46,239 bases of DNA from a bacterium (GTDB lineage: Bacteria > Planctomycetota > Phycisphaerae > Phycisphaerales > SM1A02). Positions 1-9,292 of the stretch are shown here, in pieces (the stretch's first letter is position 1; each line of letters starts with the position of its first letter). The stretch spans positions 1 through 46,239 of the forward strand of contig JAPOKA010000019.1 of the NCBI GenBank assembly GCA_029977865.1, read 5' to 3'. The translations under genes were made by a program, and so were the position numbers. Below the pieces are notes generated by a model. The model ran no database searches, had not been told where the DNA came from, and saw only the letters and a program-made list of their open reading frames with translations.

Positions 1-1017
<1,017 letters not shown>

Positions 1018-1542
1018 TCTCGGAGGACTCGGAGGCGATCGGAGAGGAACAGGGGCGACGGACGAGGGTCGGACCGATGGGTCCGGGAGCCTCGGACCGG
1101 CCGTGGAGGGCACTTCGGGACCCTCGATTTCGGGTCCGTCGGGGGTACTTGACCGCCATCCGCGGCGAGATGAGGAATCCTACCGAAATTTCTCTCCTCT
1201 CCGCGATCCCGCGCCGCCCGGCGCCGTAGGAGGGCGATGCACGCCGTTGACCTGCGCGGGGTTTTCATTGGGGAGTCGCTCGAAGGCCTCCGCCTCGGGC
1301 CAGGCTGCCTGCCCGCGTGGCTCGCCGGGCGACCGCAGTTGGGACCTGCTCGCGCCGGCACGTTCGCCAGACCCTCGCCATGCGTCATCGAGGCGGTTTC
1401 CGCTACGCTTCAAGGTCTTCGGAACCGGTTCCGCCTGTGGGCGGAGTCTGTTCCCGGTGCGGTCGGGGCGTTCCTGAGCCGCGCCGACGAGGTGGGACTC
1501 CGCTCGGCTGCTTGCCGAGCCGGCGGTCGGGCGGAGGCATTG
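1018..1542. other. 525-bp divergent intergenic region, no convincing gene
   Basis: This stretch separates the divergent hpnH and ECF sigma genes. An ATG at 1237 after AGGAGG is in frame with the sigma factor, but the roughly 100 residues it would add do not resemble any sigma-factor region. I therefore treat it as noncoding, with modest certainty. The region holds a 14-bp palindrome listed separately. No RNA gene was recognised. Confidence 0.5.
1420..1433. promoter_or_regulatory. 14-bp perfect palindrome with an ECF-like GGAACC element
   Basis: CGGAACCGGTTCCG is a perfect palindrome about 110 bp upstream of the likely sigma-factor start. GGAACC matches the usual -35 element of ECF-dependent promoters, and GTCTG lies 19 nt downstream at 1446-1450. 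That spacing is somewhat longer than the usual 16-17. It may be an autoregulated promoter or an operator. This is inference. Confidence 0.3.
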
Positions 1543-2175
1543 GTGGCGGCATCCCCGAAGAGTCAGGCGGTTCCGAGCGACGAGGCCCTTCTGGTGGCCT
1601 ATCGCGAGGGGGACCGGACCGCGTTCGAGCGGATCATCGAGCGCTACCGGGCCGAACTCCTCAACTTCCTGACGCGGTTCCTGAACGGCCGCGCTGCGGC
1701 GGAGGACGTCTTCCAGGAGACCTTCCTCCAGATTCACCTTTCGGCGGACCAGTTCGACGCGTCCCGCTCCTTCAAGCCCTGGCTCTTCACCATCGCCGCC
1801 AACAAGGCCCGCGACCATCACCGCCGCCAGAAGCGTCGGGCCGCGGCGAGCCTCTCCACGCCGATCGGCCACTCCGATGACGGCGGAACCCTCGTCGACC
1901 TGCTCGAAGGCGATGCCGAAACGCCCGACGCGCCCGTCGAACGATCCGAGGACGCAGGACGTATCCGCGAGGTGGTCGACGCGATGCCGAGCCACTATCG
2001 CGAGATCCTGCTGCTCTCCTACTTCCATCGCATGAGTTACCAGCAGATCTCCGAGACCCTCGAGGTTCCCCTCGGGACGGTCAAGAGCCGACTGCACAGC
2101 GCGGTGGCCACCTTTGCGGAACAGTGGCGGATCGCCACCGCTCCCCACCGCGGCGGCGACCCTGCCCCAGAGTGA
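1543..2175 (+). CDS. ECF-type RNA polymerase sigma factor
   Basis: A 210-residue sigma-70-family factor of the extracytoplasmic-function class, which directs RNA polymerase to a specific promoter set. Sigma region 2 spans about residues 27-97, with the DVFQETFLQIH helix and FKPWLFTIAANKARDHHRR. Region 4 spans about 145-190, with a helix-turn-helix in MSYQQISETLEVPLGTVKSR. The GTG at 1543 is chosen because GGAGG lies 5 nt upstream and the protein then begins just before region 2. A longer in-frame start exists at 1237 but adds an unrelated 100 residues. A predicted membrane protein follows immediately in another frame and is probably its regulator. Regulation by a membrane anti-sigma factor is inferred from context. 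Confidence 0.9.
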   Translation: MAASPKSQAVPSDEALLVAYREGDRTAFERIIERYRAELLNFLTRFLNGRAAAEDVFQETFLQIHLSADQFDASRSFKPWLFTIAANKARDHHRRQKRRAAASLSTPIGHSDDGGTLVDLLEGDAETPDAPVERSEDAGRIREVVDAMPSHYREILLLSYFHRMSYQQISETLEVPLGTVKSRLHSAVATFAEQWRIATAPHRGGDPAPE

Positions 2176-2209
2176 CGACCCCCTTCCCCCGGCGAATGGA
2201 ATCCGACTG

Positions 2210-3196
2210 TTGAACCAAGACCCCCACGACCACGACCACAGCTCCGACGGCGTTGCCCGACTTGCCGAGGCTGACGCTGCGGCGGTCGATGCCCTGATCG
2301 AGGCGGACTTCGATCTCGAGCGGGTACCTGCGGCAATGCAGGTCCGCGCCGCGGCCGCGTTGCGTCTCTTCCGTCGACTCGAGGCGATCGAGGACGCTTC
2401 GGCAAGCGAAGCGGACCTGCGATCGCTGACCCACGCGACCATGCTTCGGATCGATCGCCATGAGAGCGAGCGGCAAGGCCGCTTGGCCGTCCGGCAGCAT
2501 CTCGAAACGCGAACCATGGTCCGCAGCCGCTTTCGCATCGGGGAGTTCGCGGCGATCGCCGCGGTCCTGATCCTCACGGTGAGCCTCGCGGTGCCGCTCA
2601 CGAACCACGTTCGCACCAATCGCGGCATCGCCGCCTGCGGAGACGGCATGCGCTCGCTCGGCGGCGCGTTCGCGGCCTACGCAGACGACCATGAGGGCAG
2701 CATGCCCTTTGCGGCGAGTCTCGTGCCCGGGCTCGACTTCGGCAGCGGTCGTTTTCCGATCGGCGGCGGGTACCACCACGGCGATCAACTTCGGGCCCTT
2801 TCCGACGGCGGCTACTGCTCGAATCCCCACTGCCTTGGTTGCCCCAATCATCCAACTCAAGGCGGCACATTCAGTTTCCGGGTTCCTGCCCACGAGGCGG
2901 AGTTGCGCATGGCGCTCGTGCCTGCCCTCGTCATCGTCGGCGACCGCAACCCGGTGTTGGAGTTGGTGCTCGGCGGCGAACGGGTGCAACTGGAACGGTG
3001 CTCTCCGGAGCATGACGACCGTGGCCAGAACGTGATGCACGGCGACGGGGCGGTGATCTTCCTTCGCGATCCGCGGCTTGCACGTCCCGGCGCCGAAGCC
3101 GACAACATCTGGCTCCCCTTCGCAGGCCGCGAAGACCTGCTCGACCACGACGATCTCGTCGGTACCGCGCAGGGCGAGATCTTCCTGCTCAACTGA
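2210..3196 (+). CDS. Single-pass membrane protein with pilin-like outer domain, putative anti-sigma partner
   Basis: No named family is certain. From the TTG at 2210 the protein has 328 residues. A charged, acidic cytoplasmic part of about 110 residues is followed by one membrane segment (FAAIAAVLILTVSLAVPLT, about 113-131) and an outer domain. The outer domain begins CGDGMRSLGGAFAAYADDH and later has MHGDGAVIFLRDP. Both resemble the periplasmic part of DUF1559-type planctomycete pseudopilins, where a G-rich His-x-DG-like segment lies near the C-terminus. It starts about 35 nt after the sigma gene stop; an alternative TTG at 2114 overlaps that gene. Position and topology suggest an anti-sigma factor, but no zinc-finger (ZAS) motif is present. 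The domain reading is visible and the function is inferred. Confidence 0.65.
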   Translation: MNQDPHDHDHSSDGVARLAEADAAAVDALIEADFDLERVPAAMQVRAAAALRLFRRLEAIEDASASEADLRSLTHATMLRIDRHESERQGRLAVRQHLETRTMVRSRFRIGEFAAIAAVLILTVSLAVPLTNHVRTNRGIAACGDGMRSLGGAFAAYADDHEGSMPFAASLVPGLDFGSGRFPIGGGYHHGDQLRALSDGGYCSNPHCLGCPNHPTQGGTFSFRVPAHEAELRMALVPALVIVGDRNPVLELVLGGERVQLERCSPEHDDRGQNVMHGDGAVIFLRDPRLARPGAEADNIWLPFAGREDLLDHDDLVGTAQGEIFLLN

Positions 3197-3321
3197 TTCG
3201 CGGGTGCTTCGATCGCCGGCGGGACCGCCGAGGGCGGCCGGCCCCCATGTCATCCCGTTCCGGCGGTAGACCGCGAGTCGTCCGCCGCTTCGGCAGCGCC
3301 CCGCGTGATGCTGCATCGGGC

Positions 3322-4293
3322 TTAGGGCGATACGAACGTCGCCGCGAAGAGGCCCGGCCCGCGGCGGTCGAGTTCGGGACGCAATCTCCGGAAGGAAGCA
3401 AGTCGCAACCCTGCCGCGTCGGCCCACCGCCGCGCGTCGCCCTCATCGAATCCCAGGTGCACATGACCCATGGTGGTGAGGTAGGCCTCGCGGTCGTGGG
3501 CGACCATGTCGATCACCAAGAGCAGGCCTCCCGGCCGGAGCACTCGCGCCGCTTCGGCGACCGCTGCGGCGGGCTCGACGAGGTGATGCAGGACCAGCGA
3601 AAGCACCGCCGCATCGAGTTCACCGTCGTCGATGGGAAGTTCGTGCAGGTCGCCCTGCCGAACCTCGGCTGCCGAATGTTCGGAGAGGCGATTTCGTGCA
3701 GCTTCGATCATCGATGGCTCGCGATCGACCGCGATCACCCGCCGCACCTGGCCGGCGAGCCGTGCCGCGATCTCGCCGGTGCCGCAGCCGAGATCCGCGA
3801 TCACCCACGTCGGCGGCACCAGTCCGAGCAAGGCTTCGTCGAGGACATGCTCGCCGAAGAGCTCGCGGCGGATCTGATCCCACTCGCCGCCGACGCGGCC
3901 GAAGAACGAGCGGCTGTCGATCCGCCGGGCTGCGAGGACTTCCCGCAGGCGGTGGTCGTCCTCGGCGAAGGCGGCGGTGGCGTCGGACTCGGTGGCGAGC
4001 CGCGCGAGGGTCGATGCCCACACCGACGCCAGCGGCTCGCCGAGGTCGCCGCGGTCGAGGCGATAGAACGCATTGGTCCCGTCGACTCTCCGTCGCACCA
4101 GACCCCGATCATGCAGAGGCTTCAGCTGGCGGCTCGCGGTCGACTGCGGCCATTGCAGGCAGCGGGCAAGTTCGCCGACCCCGAGTTCCTCGGCCTCGAG
4201 CAGTCGCAGGATCCGCACTCGACCGAGGTCGCCGAGCACCGCGAGCCGGTCGAGCCAGCCCCCTTCCGCATCGGGACGACGACGGCCGGTCAC
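3322..4293 (-). CDS. ArsR-family regulator fused to a SAM-dependent methyltransferase
   Basis: A 323-residue two-domain protein. Residues about 13-80 form an ArsR-type winged helix (LGVGELARCLQWPQSTASRQLKPLHDRGLV). After a linker, residues about 130-320 are a class I methyltransferase with the SAM-binding motif ADLGCGTGE (166-174), a VDREPSMIEAA acidic loop and the post-motif AARVLRPGGLLL. Fusions of this kind occur in many bacteria, often near methionine or SAM-cycle genes, where they may sense or use SAM. No such genes are visible here. It starts 7 nt after the stop of the TPR lipoprotein gene on the same strand, so the two are probably cotranscribed. The substrate is unknown. Confidence 0.88.
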   Translation of the reverse strand: MTGRRRPDAEGGWLDRLAVLGDLGRVRILRLLEAEELGVGELARCLQWPQSTASRQLKPLHDRGLVRRRVDGTNAFYRLDRGDLGEPLASVWASTLARLATESDATAAFAEDDHRLREVLAARRIDSRSFFGRVGGEWDQIRRELFGEHVLDEALLGLVPPTWVIADLGCGTGEIAARLAGQVRRVIAVDREPSMIEAARNRLSEHSAAEVRQGDLHELPIDDGELDAAVLSLVLHHLVEPAAAVAEAARVLRPGGLLLVIDMVAHDREAYLTTMGHVHLGFDEGDARRWADAAGLRLASFRRLRPELDRRGPGLFAATFVSP

Positions 4294-4300
4294 GAGCGGG

Positions 4301-4990
4301 TCACCGTCCCGGAGGCAAGGCGATGGTGGGCCCCGGCACCTCGCCGTACTCGACGATCGCGGTCACGATCCGGGGGTCCTCCGGCCTGATTCCGTAGGCC
4401 TGCCGCAACCGACGCAGGGCCAACTTCTGATCACCGACGCGCTCCGCGAGTTCTGCCGCGACCAGATACACCGCGACGTCGTCAGCCGGTGCGAGCTCAA
4501 GGGCCGCGATCACCGCGGTCTGGGCCTGATCGGGATCGTCGAGTTCAAGCGCGTAGCGAGCCATGGCGATCCAGGCCTCGATGCGACCCTGCTCGACGGC
4601 GCGGTCGCGAAGCAGCTGATAGAGCCGCGTGGTGTCGCGCTGCTCGTAGAGCACCTCGGCGAGCAGCAGCGAGATCTCGAAGTCTTCGGGCATGGCGGCG
4701 GCGGCGGTCTCGAAAGCGCTGCGAGCGTCGCCGAGGTTCCCGAGGGCCATCTGAGCCTTGCCGAATCCGACGTTGGCCGCGACATCGCCGGGGTAGCGAT
4801 CGAGGACCTGACGGAAGTCGCCCGAGGCCTCCTCGTAGCGGCCGTAGTCGTAGGCGTGGTTGCCTTCGGCGATGAGCTGGTCGCTGCTCTTGCCGGTGTG
4901 GCAGCCTGCGGCGAAGATCACCGCGGCAAGCGCGGCGGCGGTGCGAAACGTTGAAGCGGCGAATCCGAATCGAGTCGCGGCGTGTGGCAT
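4301..4990 (-). CDS. TPR-repeat lipoprotein
   Basis: A 229-residue protein with a signal peptide ending in a lipobox (IFAAGC, Cys at about residue 30), so it is probably lipid-anchored outside the cytoplasm. The rest consists of tetratricopeptide repeats: helices such as AYDYGRYEEASGDFRQVLDRYPGD and FGKAQMALGNLGDARSAFETAAAAMPED fit the 34-residue TPR pattern over about residues 40-215. TPR proteins usually scaffold protein complexes; the partner is unknown. AAGGA lies 6 nt before the ATG at 4990, supporting that start. It is the first gene of a probable two-gene operon with the ArsR-methyltransferase fusion and is divergent from the unknown gene at 5087. Confidence 0.82.
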   Translation of the reverse strand: MPHAATRFGFAASTFRTAAALAAVIFAAGCHTGKSSDQLIAEGNHAYDYGRYEEASGDFRQVLDRYPGDVAANVGFGKAQMALGNLGDARSAFETAAAAMPEDFEISLLLAEVLYEQRDTTRLYQLLRDRAVEQGRIEAWIAMARYALELDDPDQAQTAVIAALELAPADDVAVYLVAAELAERVGDQKLALRRLRQAYGIRPEDPRIVTAIVEYGEVPGPTIALPPGR

Positions 4991-5086
4991 CGAGGATCCT
5001 TCCTGCGGGAGCCGGCAAGAATGATGGGGCCACCGGGGGTGGCGGGGCTACGAGGCGGCGATGATACCGATCCGAAGGAGAGCGTC

Positions 5087-5539
5087 CTGAGCGAACCACC
5101 CGCGACCGCCCTGCTCCGACACGCAGTTCCTGGCGAACCCGATCACTTCGACTGGCTGGCCGAGTTGCCGCTGCCGCCTCGGCCAACCACGGACCCCGAG
5201 GCCACCGTGGCGACCTTCCGCCTCGTCCGACGCCTCGACCGCGTACCGCCGGGATCCTCGATCGCTGGGGAGCGGATCGACGATCACCGCCGCTTCTACC
5301 TCACCCTTGAGGCTCCGCGCGAGCTCTCTGGCGGTCGCGGCCGGGTCGAGCCGCAGTGCCGCGGCCGGGTGGCGGCGTGCTGTGAAGTCCGTGAGGGGTG
5401 GGACATCGAACTCGAGTGGGACGACTCCTCCAAGCCGTTGCGGCGGCAACGACTTCGGATCGAGGGCGAGAAAGGCGATCGCGTTCGCATCACGGCGCTG
5501 GAGCCGCGCTTCCCCCGTCTCTCAGAGGCGCCTACATGA
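5087..5539 (+). CDS. Hypothetical protein of about 150 residues
   Basis: Not recognised. The reading frame is open from further upstream (GTG 4982, ATG 5021). The best ribosome-binding signal, AAGGAG, sits 6 nt before a CTG at 5087, giving a protein that would begin SEPPATALLRHAVPGEPDH after the start. A CTG start is rare, so ATG 5021 remains possible. The sequence is soluble and strand-rich (HFDWLAELPLPP, RRFYLTLEAPREL, GWDIELEWDD, RVRITALEPRFP), with no signal peptide or membrane segment. Its stop overlaps the start of the DUF456 gene in an ATGA junction, so the two are translationally coupled. Confidence 0.6.
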   Translation: MSEPPATALLRHAVPGEPDHFDWLAELPLPPRPTTDPEATVATFRLVRRLDRVPPGSSIAGERIDDHRRFYLTLEAPRELSGGRGRVEPQCRGRVAACCEVREGWDIELEWDDSSKPLRRQRLRIEGEKGDRVRITALEPRFPRLSEAPT

Positions 5540-6120
5540 CCGAGCCGCTGGCAGACACCGCCGCGACGGCGCTCGATCTCGCGTGGATCGCCTGGCCGGT
5601 GGCCGGGCTCTTTGCGCTCGCTGGATTTGCCTGCGTGGTGCTGATGCTGCTCGGCCTTCCCGGCACCTGGTTCATGATCGGCCTCGCGGTCGCCATCGAC
5701 CTCGTCGACGGATGGTGGCTTCCCGCCGACGACCGTCCGACCTTCTCGATCGAGGTGCTCGCGGTCGCGGTGGTGCTTGCGGGCCTCGGTGAACTGGTCG
5801 AGTTCATCGCCTCGGCGCTCGGCGCCAAGCGGGCAGGCGCGTCGCGTTCGGGCATCGTCGGAGCCCTGCTCGGATCGATGGCGGGCGCGGTGGCCGGGAC
5901 GTTCCTGATCCTGATCCCGCTCGTCGGCACCGTTGTCGGCGCGATGGCGGGGAGCTATCTCGGCGCGATGGCGGGCGAGTTGGCGGTCGGACGCAGCGTG
6001 CCCAGCACCGTAAAGCCGGCCACCGGTGCGGCCATCGGCCGCCTGCTCGGCACCTTGGGCAAGCTGCCGTTCTCGGTGGCGGTGTGGGCGATCCTCTGCG
6101 CGGCAGCGGTGCTCGACTGA
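5536..6120 (+). CDS. DUF456 family membrane protein
   Basis: A 194-residue integral membrane protein. Hydrophobic segments occur at about residues 15-60, 78-100 and 115-150, with the glycine-rich pattern SGIVGALLGSMAGAVAGTFL and IPLVGTVVGAMAGSYLGAMAGEL typical of DUF456. The biochemical role of the family is not established. The ATG lies in a 4-nt overlap (ATGA) with the preceding gene. The gene ends 12 nt from the convergent end of the pilus ATPase gene, and no terminator is visible in the gap. Confidence 0.85.
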   Translation: MTEPLADTAATALDLAWIAWPVAGLFALAGFACVVLMLLGLPGTWFMIGLAVAIDLVDGWWLPADDRPTFSIEVLAVAVVLAGLGELVEFIASALGAKRAGASRSGIVGALLGSMAGAVAGTFLILIPLVGTVVGAMAGSYLGAMAGELAVGRSVPSTVKPATGAAIGRLLGTLGKLPFSVAVWAILCAAAVLD

Positions 6121-6132
6121 GTCGAACTCGGC

Positions 6133-7974
6133 TCAGAGCGTCGAGTCGGTGACGCGGAAGACCTCTTCCACCGTGGTCAGGCCGCGGGTGACCTTCTCGA
6201 AGCCATCCTGCCTCAGGGTCGTCATGCCCTCTCCGATGCAGATGCGGCGGAACTCCGTGATGCTCGGATTGCCCGCCACCGAATCGCGCAGGCGGTCGTT
6301 CATGGTGAGCAGCTCGTAGATGCCGACCCGTCCGCTGTAGCCGGTCTGCCGACACTGGTCGCAACCCTTGCCGGCCTGCAGCTTGGCGAGATCGAAGCCG
6401 TGCTTGTCGAGCACCGCCTTGAGTTCGGGACCCGCCTCGGTGACGCCGCAGCAGTTCGGGCAGATTCGCCGGACCAGCCGTTGGGCCAGCACCGCATTGA
6501 GGGCAGCGCCGATCAGGAACGGCTCCACGCCGATGTTGATGAGCCGCGTCACCGCACCGGGGGCGTCGTTGGTGTGCAGGGTGGAGAGCACCAGGTGGCC
6601 GGTGAGCGCAGCCTGGATCGCGGTGACCGCGGTCTCGAGGTCGCGGATCTCGCCCACCATCACCACGTCGGGGTCCTGTCGCAAGAGCGCCTTGAGCGCC
6701 CGCGAGAACGACATGCCGATGCGATCGTGGGTCTGGATCTGGGTGATGCCGGCGAGGTGGTACTCGACGGGGTCTTCGACCGTCGAGACGTTCATCCGCC
6801 GGATGTCCATCTTGCGAATCGAGCTGTAGAGCGTGGTGGTCTTGCCGGAGCCGGTCGGTCCGGTGACCAGGATGATTCCGTGCGGTTGCGAGATCTGCTC
6901 GGTCCAGGACTCGAGGGTCTTGCTCTCGAAGCCGAGATCCTCGAGCGACGTCTGGATCGAGCGGTTGTCGAGCAGACGCATCACCGACTTCTCTCCCGCC
7001 GGCGTGGGCACGGTGGAGACGCGGATGTCGAGCTGCCGCCCACCCACCGCGGCGCGGATTCGCCCATCCTGCGGCAGCCGACGCTCGGCGATGTCGAGGT
7101 TGGCCATGATCTTGATGCGGCTGGTCAGCGCCGCGTGCATCCGCCGTGGCGGATTCATGGCGTCGAAGAGCACGCCGTCGATGCGGAAGCGCACCCGCAG
7201 CTGCTTCTCGTCGGGCTCGATGTGGATGTCGCTGGCGCCTTCGCGCACCGCGCTCTGAATGATGTGGTTGACGTAGCGGACGACCGGCGAGCTCTCCGCC
7301 TGTCGCTCGATGTCGTCGGAGACCTCTTCCTCGCGCTGCACCTCGACGTCGTCCTCGGCCACGTCGGCGAGGATGCGGGAGATGTCGACCTCTTCGCCGT
7401 TTCCGGCCGAAGCCTCGAGCACCGCCTGCAGGTCGCTCGCGGTGATGAGAACGTGGCGAACCAGCGCCACCCCGAGGCGACGCTTGACGTCGTCGATGAG
7501 GAAGACGTCGTCGGGGCTGACCGTGCCCACCACCACCCGACCGGACTCGACGCCGATCGGAAGCACCGCATGCCGTCGGCAGTAGTCGCTGCCAAGCTTG
7601 GAGAACATCTCGCCGTCGTGCTCGCCCGCGTTCACCCGCCGAAAGGGCACGCCGGCGATCTCGGCCGCCGCCTCTTGCACCGCCGCTTCGGCGAGGCCGA
7701 GCCCGACGAGGATCTCCGCAAGCCGCTTTCCGGGAGCCTGTCGCTGCAGTCGCCGCGCGGTGGCGAGGCGTTCCGCATCGATGGCGCCTTGCTGTTGAAG
7801 CAGGTCGGCGAGGTCGCCCCGAGCATCACCATGGGACTCTGGCTCCCACAACGAGCTGAGCGAGTCGTCGAGCGGCGGAGCGAGTTTGGTGGCCGGTGCG
7901 GTCGTCGGTTCGGCGGCCGCCTCGAGCGCGGGAGTCTCGAACTCGTCGGGATCGAATTGCAGCGGATCTGGCAT
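6133..7974 (-). CDS. Type II secretion / type IV pilus assembly ATPase (GspE/PilB)
   Basis: A 613-residue hexameric ATPase that powers pilus or pseudopilus assembly at the inner membrane. The N-terminal part (about residues 55-180) is a T2SSE_N domain (KRLAEILVGLGL...GVPFRRV). The catalytic core has Walker A GPTGSGKT (372-379), an Asp/His-rich region, Walker B-type DPDVVMVGEIRD (about 434-445) and a zinc module of two cysteine pairs (CPNC near 506 and CDQC near 538) ending in GRVGIYELL. The first about 50 residues are an acidic Pro/Ala-rich extension. It is the last gene of the pilMNO-type operon. Whether it serves a pilus or a secretion system cannot be decided, because the secretin and the inner-membrane platform protein are not in the window. 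Confidence 0.95.
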   Translation of the reverse strand: MPDPLQFDPDEFETPALEAAAEPTTAPATKLAPPLDDSLSSLWEPESHGDARGDLADLLQQQGAIDAERLATARRLQRQAPGKRLAEILVGLGLAEAAVQEAAAEIAGVPFRRVNAGEHDGEMFSKLGSDYCRRHAVLPIGVESGRVVVGTVSPDDVFLIDDVKRRLGVALVRHVLITASDLQAVLEASAGNGEEVDISRILADVAEDDVEVQREEEVSDDIERQAESSPVVRYVNHIIQSAVREGASDIHIEPDEKQLRVRFRIDGVLFDAMNPPRRMHAALTSRIKIMANLDIAERRLPQDGRIRAAVGGRQLDIRVSTVPTPAGEKSVMRLLDNRSIQTSLEDLGFESKTLESWTEQISQPHGIILVTGPTGSGKTTTLYSSIRKMDIRRMNVSTVEDPVEYHLAGITQIQTHDRIGMSFSRALKALLRQDPDVVMVGEIRDLETAVTAIQAALTGHLVLSTLHTNDAPGAVTRLINIGVEPFLIGAALNAVLAQRLVRRICPNCCGVTEAGPELKAVLDKHGFDLAKLQAGKGCDQCRQTGYSGRVGIYELLTMNDRLRDSVAGNPSITEFRRICIGEGMTTLRQDGFEKVTRGLTTVEEVFRVTDSTL

Positions 7975-8001
7975 GAACCTGTTCTCCCGCTCGAAGCGGA
8001 C

Positions 8002-8703
8002 TCAGAAGGGCCGAGGCACCTTGATCTCGACCTCGCGTTCGATGCCGAGGCGGGGATGGCGAGCCCGCAGCCGCACCGAGTCGCGTTCAATGGCGAGGAT
8101 CGAGAAGTCCGCTTCCGCCTCGGTGACGGTGAAGCGGTCTCCTGGACGAAGGATGCGGCCATTGATGTTCGCCATTGCGTGCGGAGATCCGCCGCCGATC
8201 AGCGACTTGAGCTGCAGCATCTGCGCAATGCGCTCGATCTCCTCGGCCCAAGCGTCTCTGGCACTGCTGCGGGCATCGACTGCGAAGGGCGTCGCCGGCG
8301 CCGCGACTCGATTGGGGTCGCGCCACGGCTCGAAGGGATCGCGACCGATCTCGGAGAACGGCACCTGAAGGTCTGCTCGAAAGTCGGTGTCGAGCATGGA
8401 AAAGAGCGCCGACTCGTCGACTTCGGGCTTGGGCTCGGTGCCGTCGCCGGCCGTGATGCCGAGCTGCGAGGGCAGCACCGAGGCGACCAGGGCCTCGATC
8501 TCGCCGCTGATCCCGGCCGAGGCGGAGACGCGACCGATGTTGCGCATGCTGAAGAGGCCCACGATGGCCACGCCCGCCATCAGCAGCACCACCATGGTGC
8601 CCGAGCGCAGGCGACGGACGGATCGTCGTTCGCCGACGACTTCCTCGGTGAGGCCGTCGCCATCGAAGGTGTTGCGGAGAATGGAGTCCTTGGACTGTTG
8701 CAC
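8002..8703 (-). CDS. PilP/GspC-like inner-membrane protein of the pilus operon
   Basis: A 233-residue protein with one membrane segment at about residues 36-55 (TMVVLLMAGVAIVGLFSM). The middle is acidic and contains DPFEPWRDPN. The C-terminal domain holds the pattern LKSLIGGGSPHAMANINGR, then ILRPGDRFTV, then FSILAIERDSVRLR. This arrangement of a short strand, 'AIINGk...vGd' and 'V..I....V.L' is that of the homology region shared by PilP and GspC, which link the inner-membrane complex to the secretin. It occupies the pilP position after pilO, separated by 12 nt. Family assignment is by layout and short motifs, so it is moderate. Confidence 0.68.
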   Translation of the reverse strand: MQQSKDSILRNTFDGDGLTEEVVGERRSVRRLRSGTMVVLLMAGVAIVGLFSMRNIGRVSASAGISGEIEALVASVLPSQLGITAGDGTEPKPEVDESALFSMLDTDFRADLQVPFSEIGRDPFEPWRDPNRVAAPATPFAVDARSSARDAWAEEIERIAQMLQLKSLIGGGSPHAMANINGRILRPGDRFTVTEAEADFSILAIERDSVRLRARHPRLGIEREVEIKVPRPF

Positions 8704-8715
8704 GTGCTCGCTCCG

Positions 8716-9291
8716 TCAGGGCGTCGATGAGGTTTCGTCGGTCCCGGGGTCGAAGAAGATGCTGAGAGTGAGATCGGCACGAAGTGCCGCAAGCGTCTCC
8801 GCTTGCGTGGCCTTCCCTTCGATCACGCGGGTGATCTTGAGGTGGTGCACGCGAGTGATGCGCTCGAGGCTCTCCACATCGGCAAGGAACCCGTAGATCC
8901 CCTCGAACTCGCCTTCGATCGACATCGAAAGCGGCAGCTCCATGTAGAGTGGCGCCGAGAGCGGACGATCGCCCTTGACCGAACGCACCACCAGCTGGTG
9001 CTGCATGGCGAGTTCGGTGATCTGCTGCAGGATGCCGTCGACGCCGTCGCGGCCGGGGATCTTCAACTCCAGGCGCTCCAGCGCTGCCTGGCCGGAGGCG
9101 ATCTCGTCGCGCAGGTCGTCGATGCGGCTGGTCACGCGGGCAAGTTGCTTCAGGGTCGCCTGCTTGAGGTCGACCTCGTTGCGGGCCTGCTCGATCTGCT
9201 GATGCCGCGGGCCGAAGACCACCAGCCAGGATGCCGCCGGCACTGCAAGCAGCAGGGCGAGAAAGACGAGTTCACGGATGCCGAAGCGCAT
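8716..9291 (-). CDS. pilO: PilO-like pilus assembly protein
   Basis: A 191-residue bitopic inner-membrane protein. A membrane segment (LVFLALLLAVPAASWLVVF, about 8-26) is followed by a coiled coil (HQQIEQARNEVDLKQATLKQ and onward, about 31-75) and a ferredoxin-like C-terminal domain with LPLSMSIEGEFEGIYGFLADVE, typical of PilO/GspM. PilO pairs with PilN to link cytoplasmic PilM to the periplasmic parts of the machine. The ATG at 9291 is chosen because the membrane segment follows directly; upstream in-frame codons overlap pilN. Only one base separates the pilN stop from this ATG, so translation is likely coupled. Confidence 0.88.
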   Translation of the reverse strand: MRFGIRELVFLALLLAVPAASWLVVFGPRHQQIEQARNEVDLKQATLKQLARVTSRIDDLRDEIASGQAALERLELKIPGRDGVDGILQQITELAMQHQLVVRSVKGDRPLSAPLYMELPLSMSIEGEFEGIYGFLADVESLERITRVHHLKITRVIEGKATQAETLAALRADLTLSIFFDPGTDETSSTP

Positions 9292-9292
9292 G

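Noticed and set aside
1237-1542. Extended N-terminus of the ECF sigma factor from ATG 1237 after AGGAGG
   Set aside because: The added 102 residues do not resemble sigma-factor sequence and the AGGAGG is only 3 nt from the ATG. The GTG at 1543 has a better-spaced site.
3197-3321. GC-rich inverted sequences between convergent genes as a terminator
   Set aside because: Several CCGCC/GGCGG pairings are possible in such GC-rich DNA, but none has a T-tract on either strand.
6400-8730. A 776-codon plus-strand frame opposite the pilus ATPase gene
   Set aside because: Antisense shadow; the minus-strand gene has Walker A, Walker B and zinc motifs.
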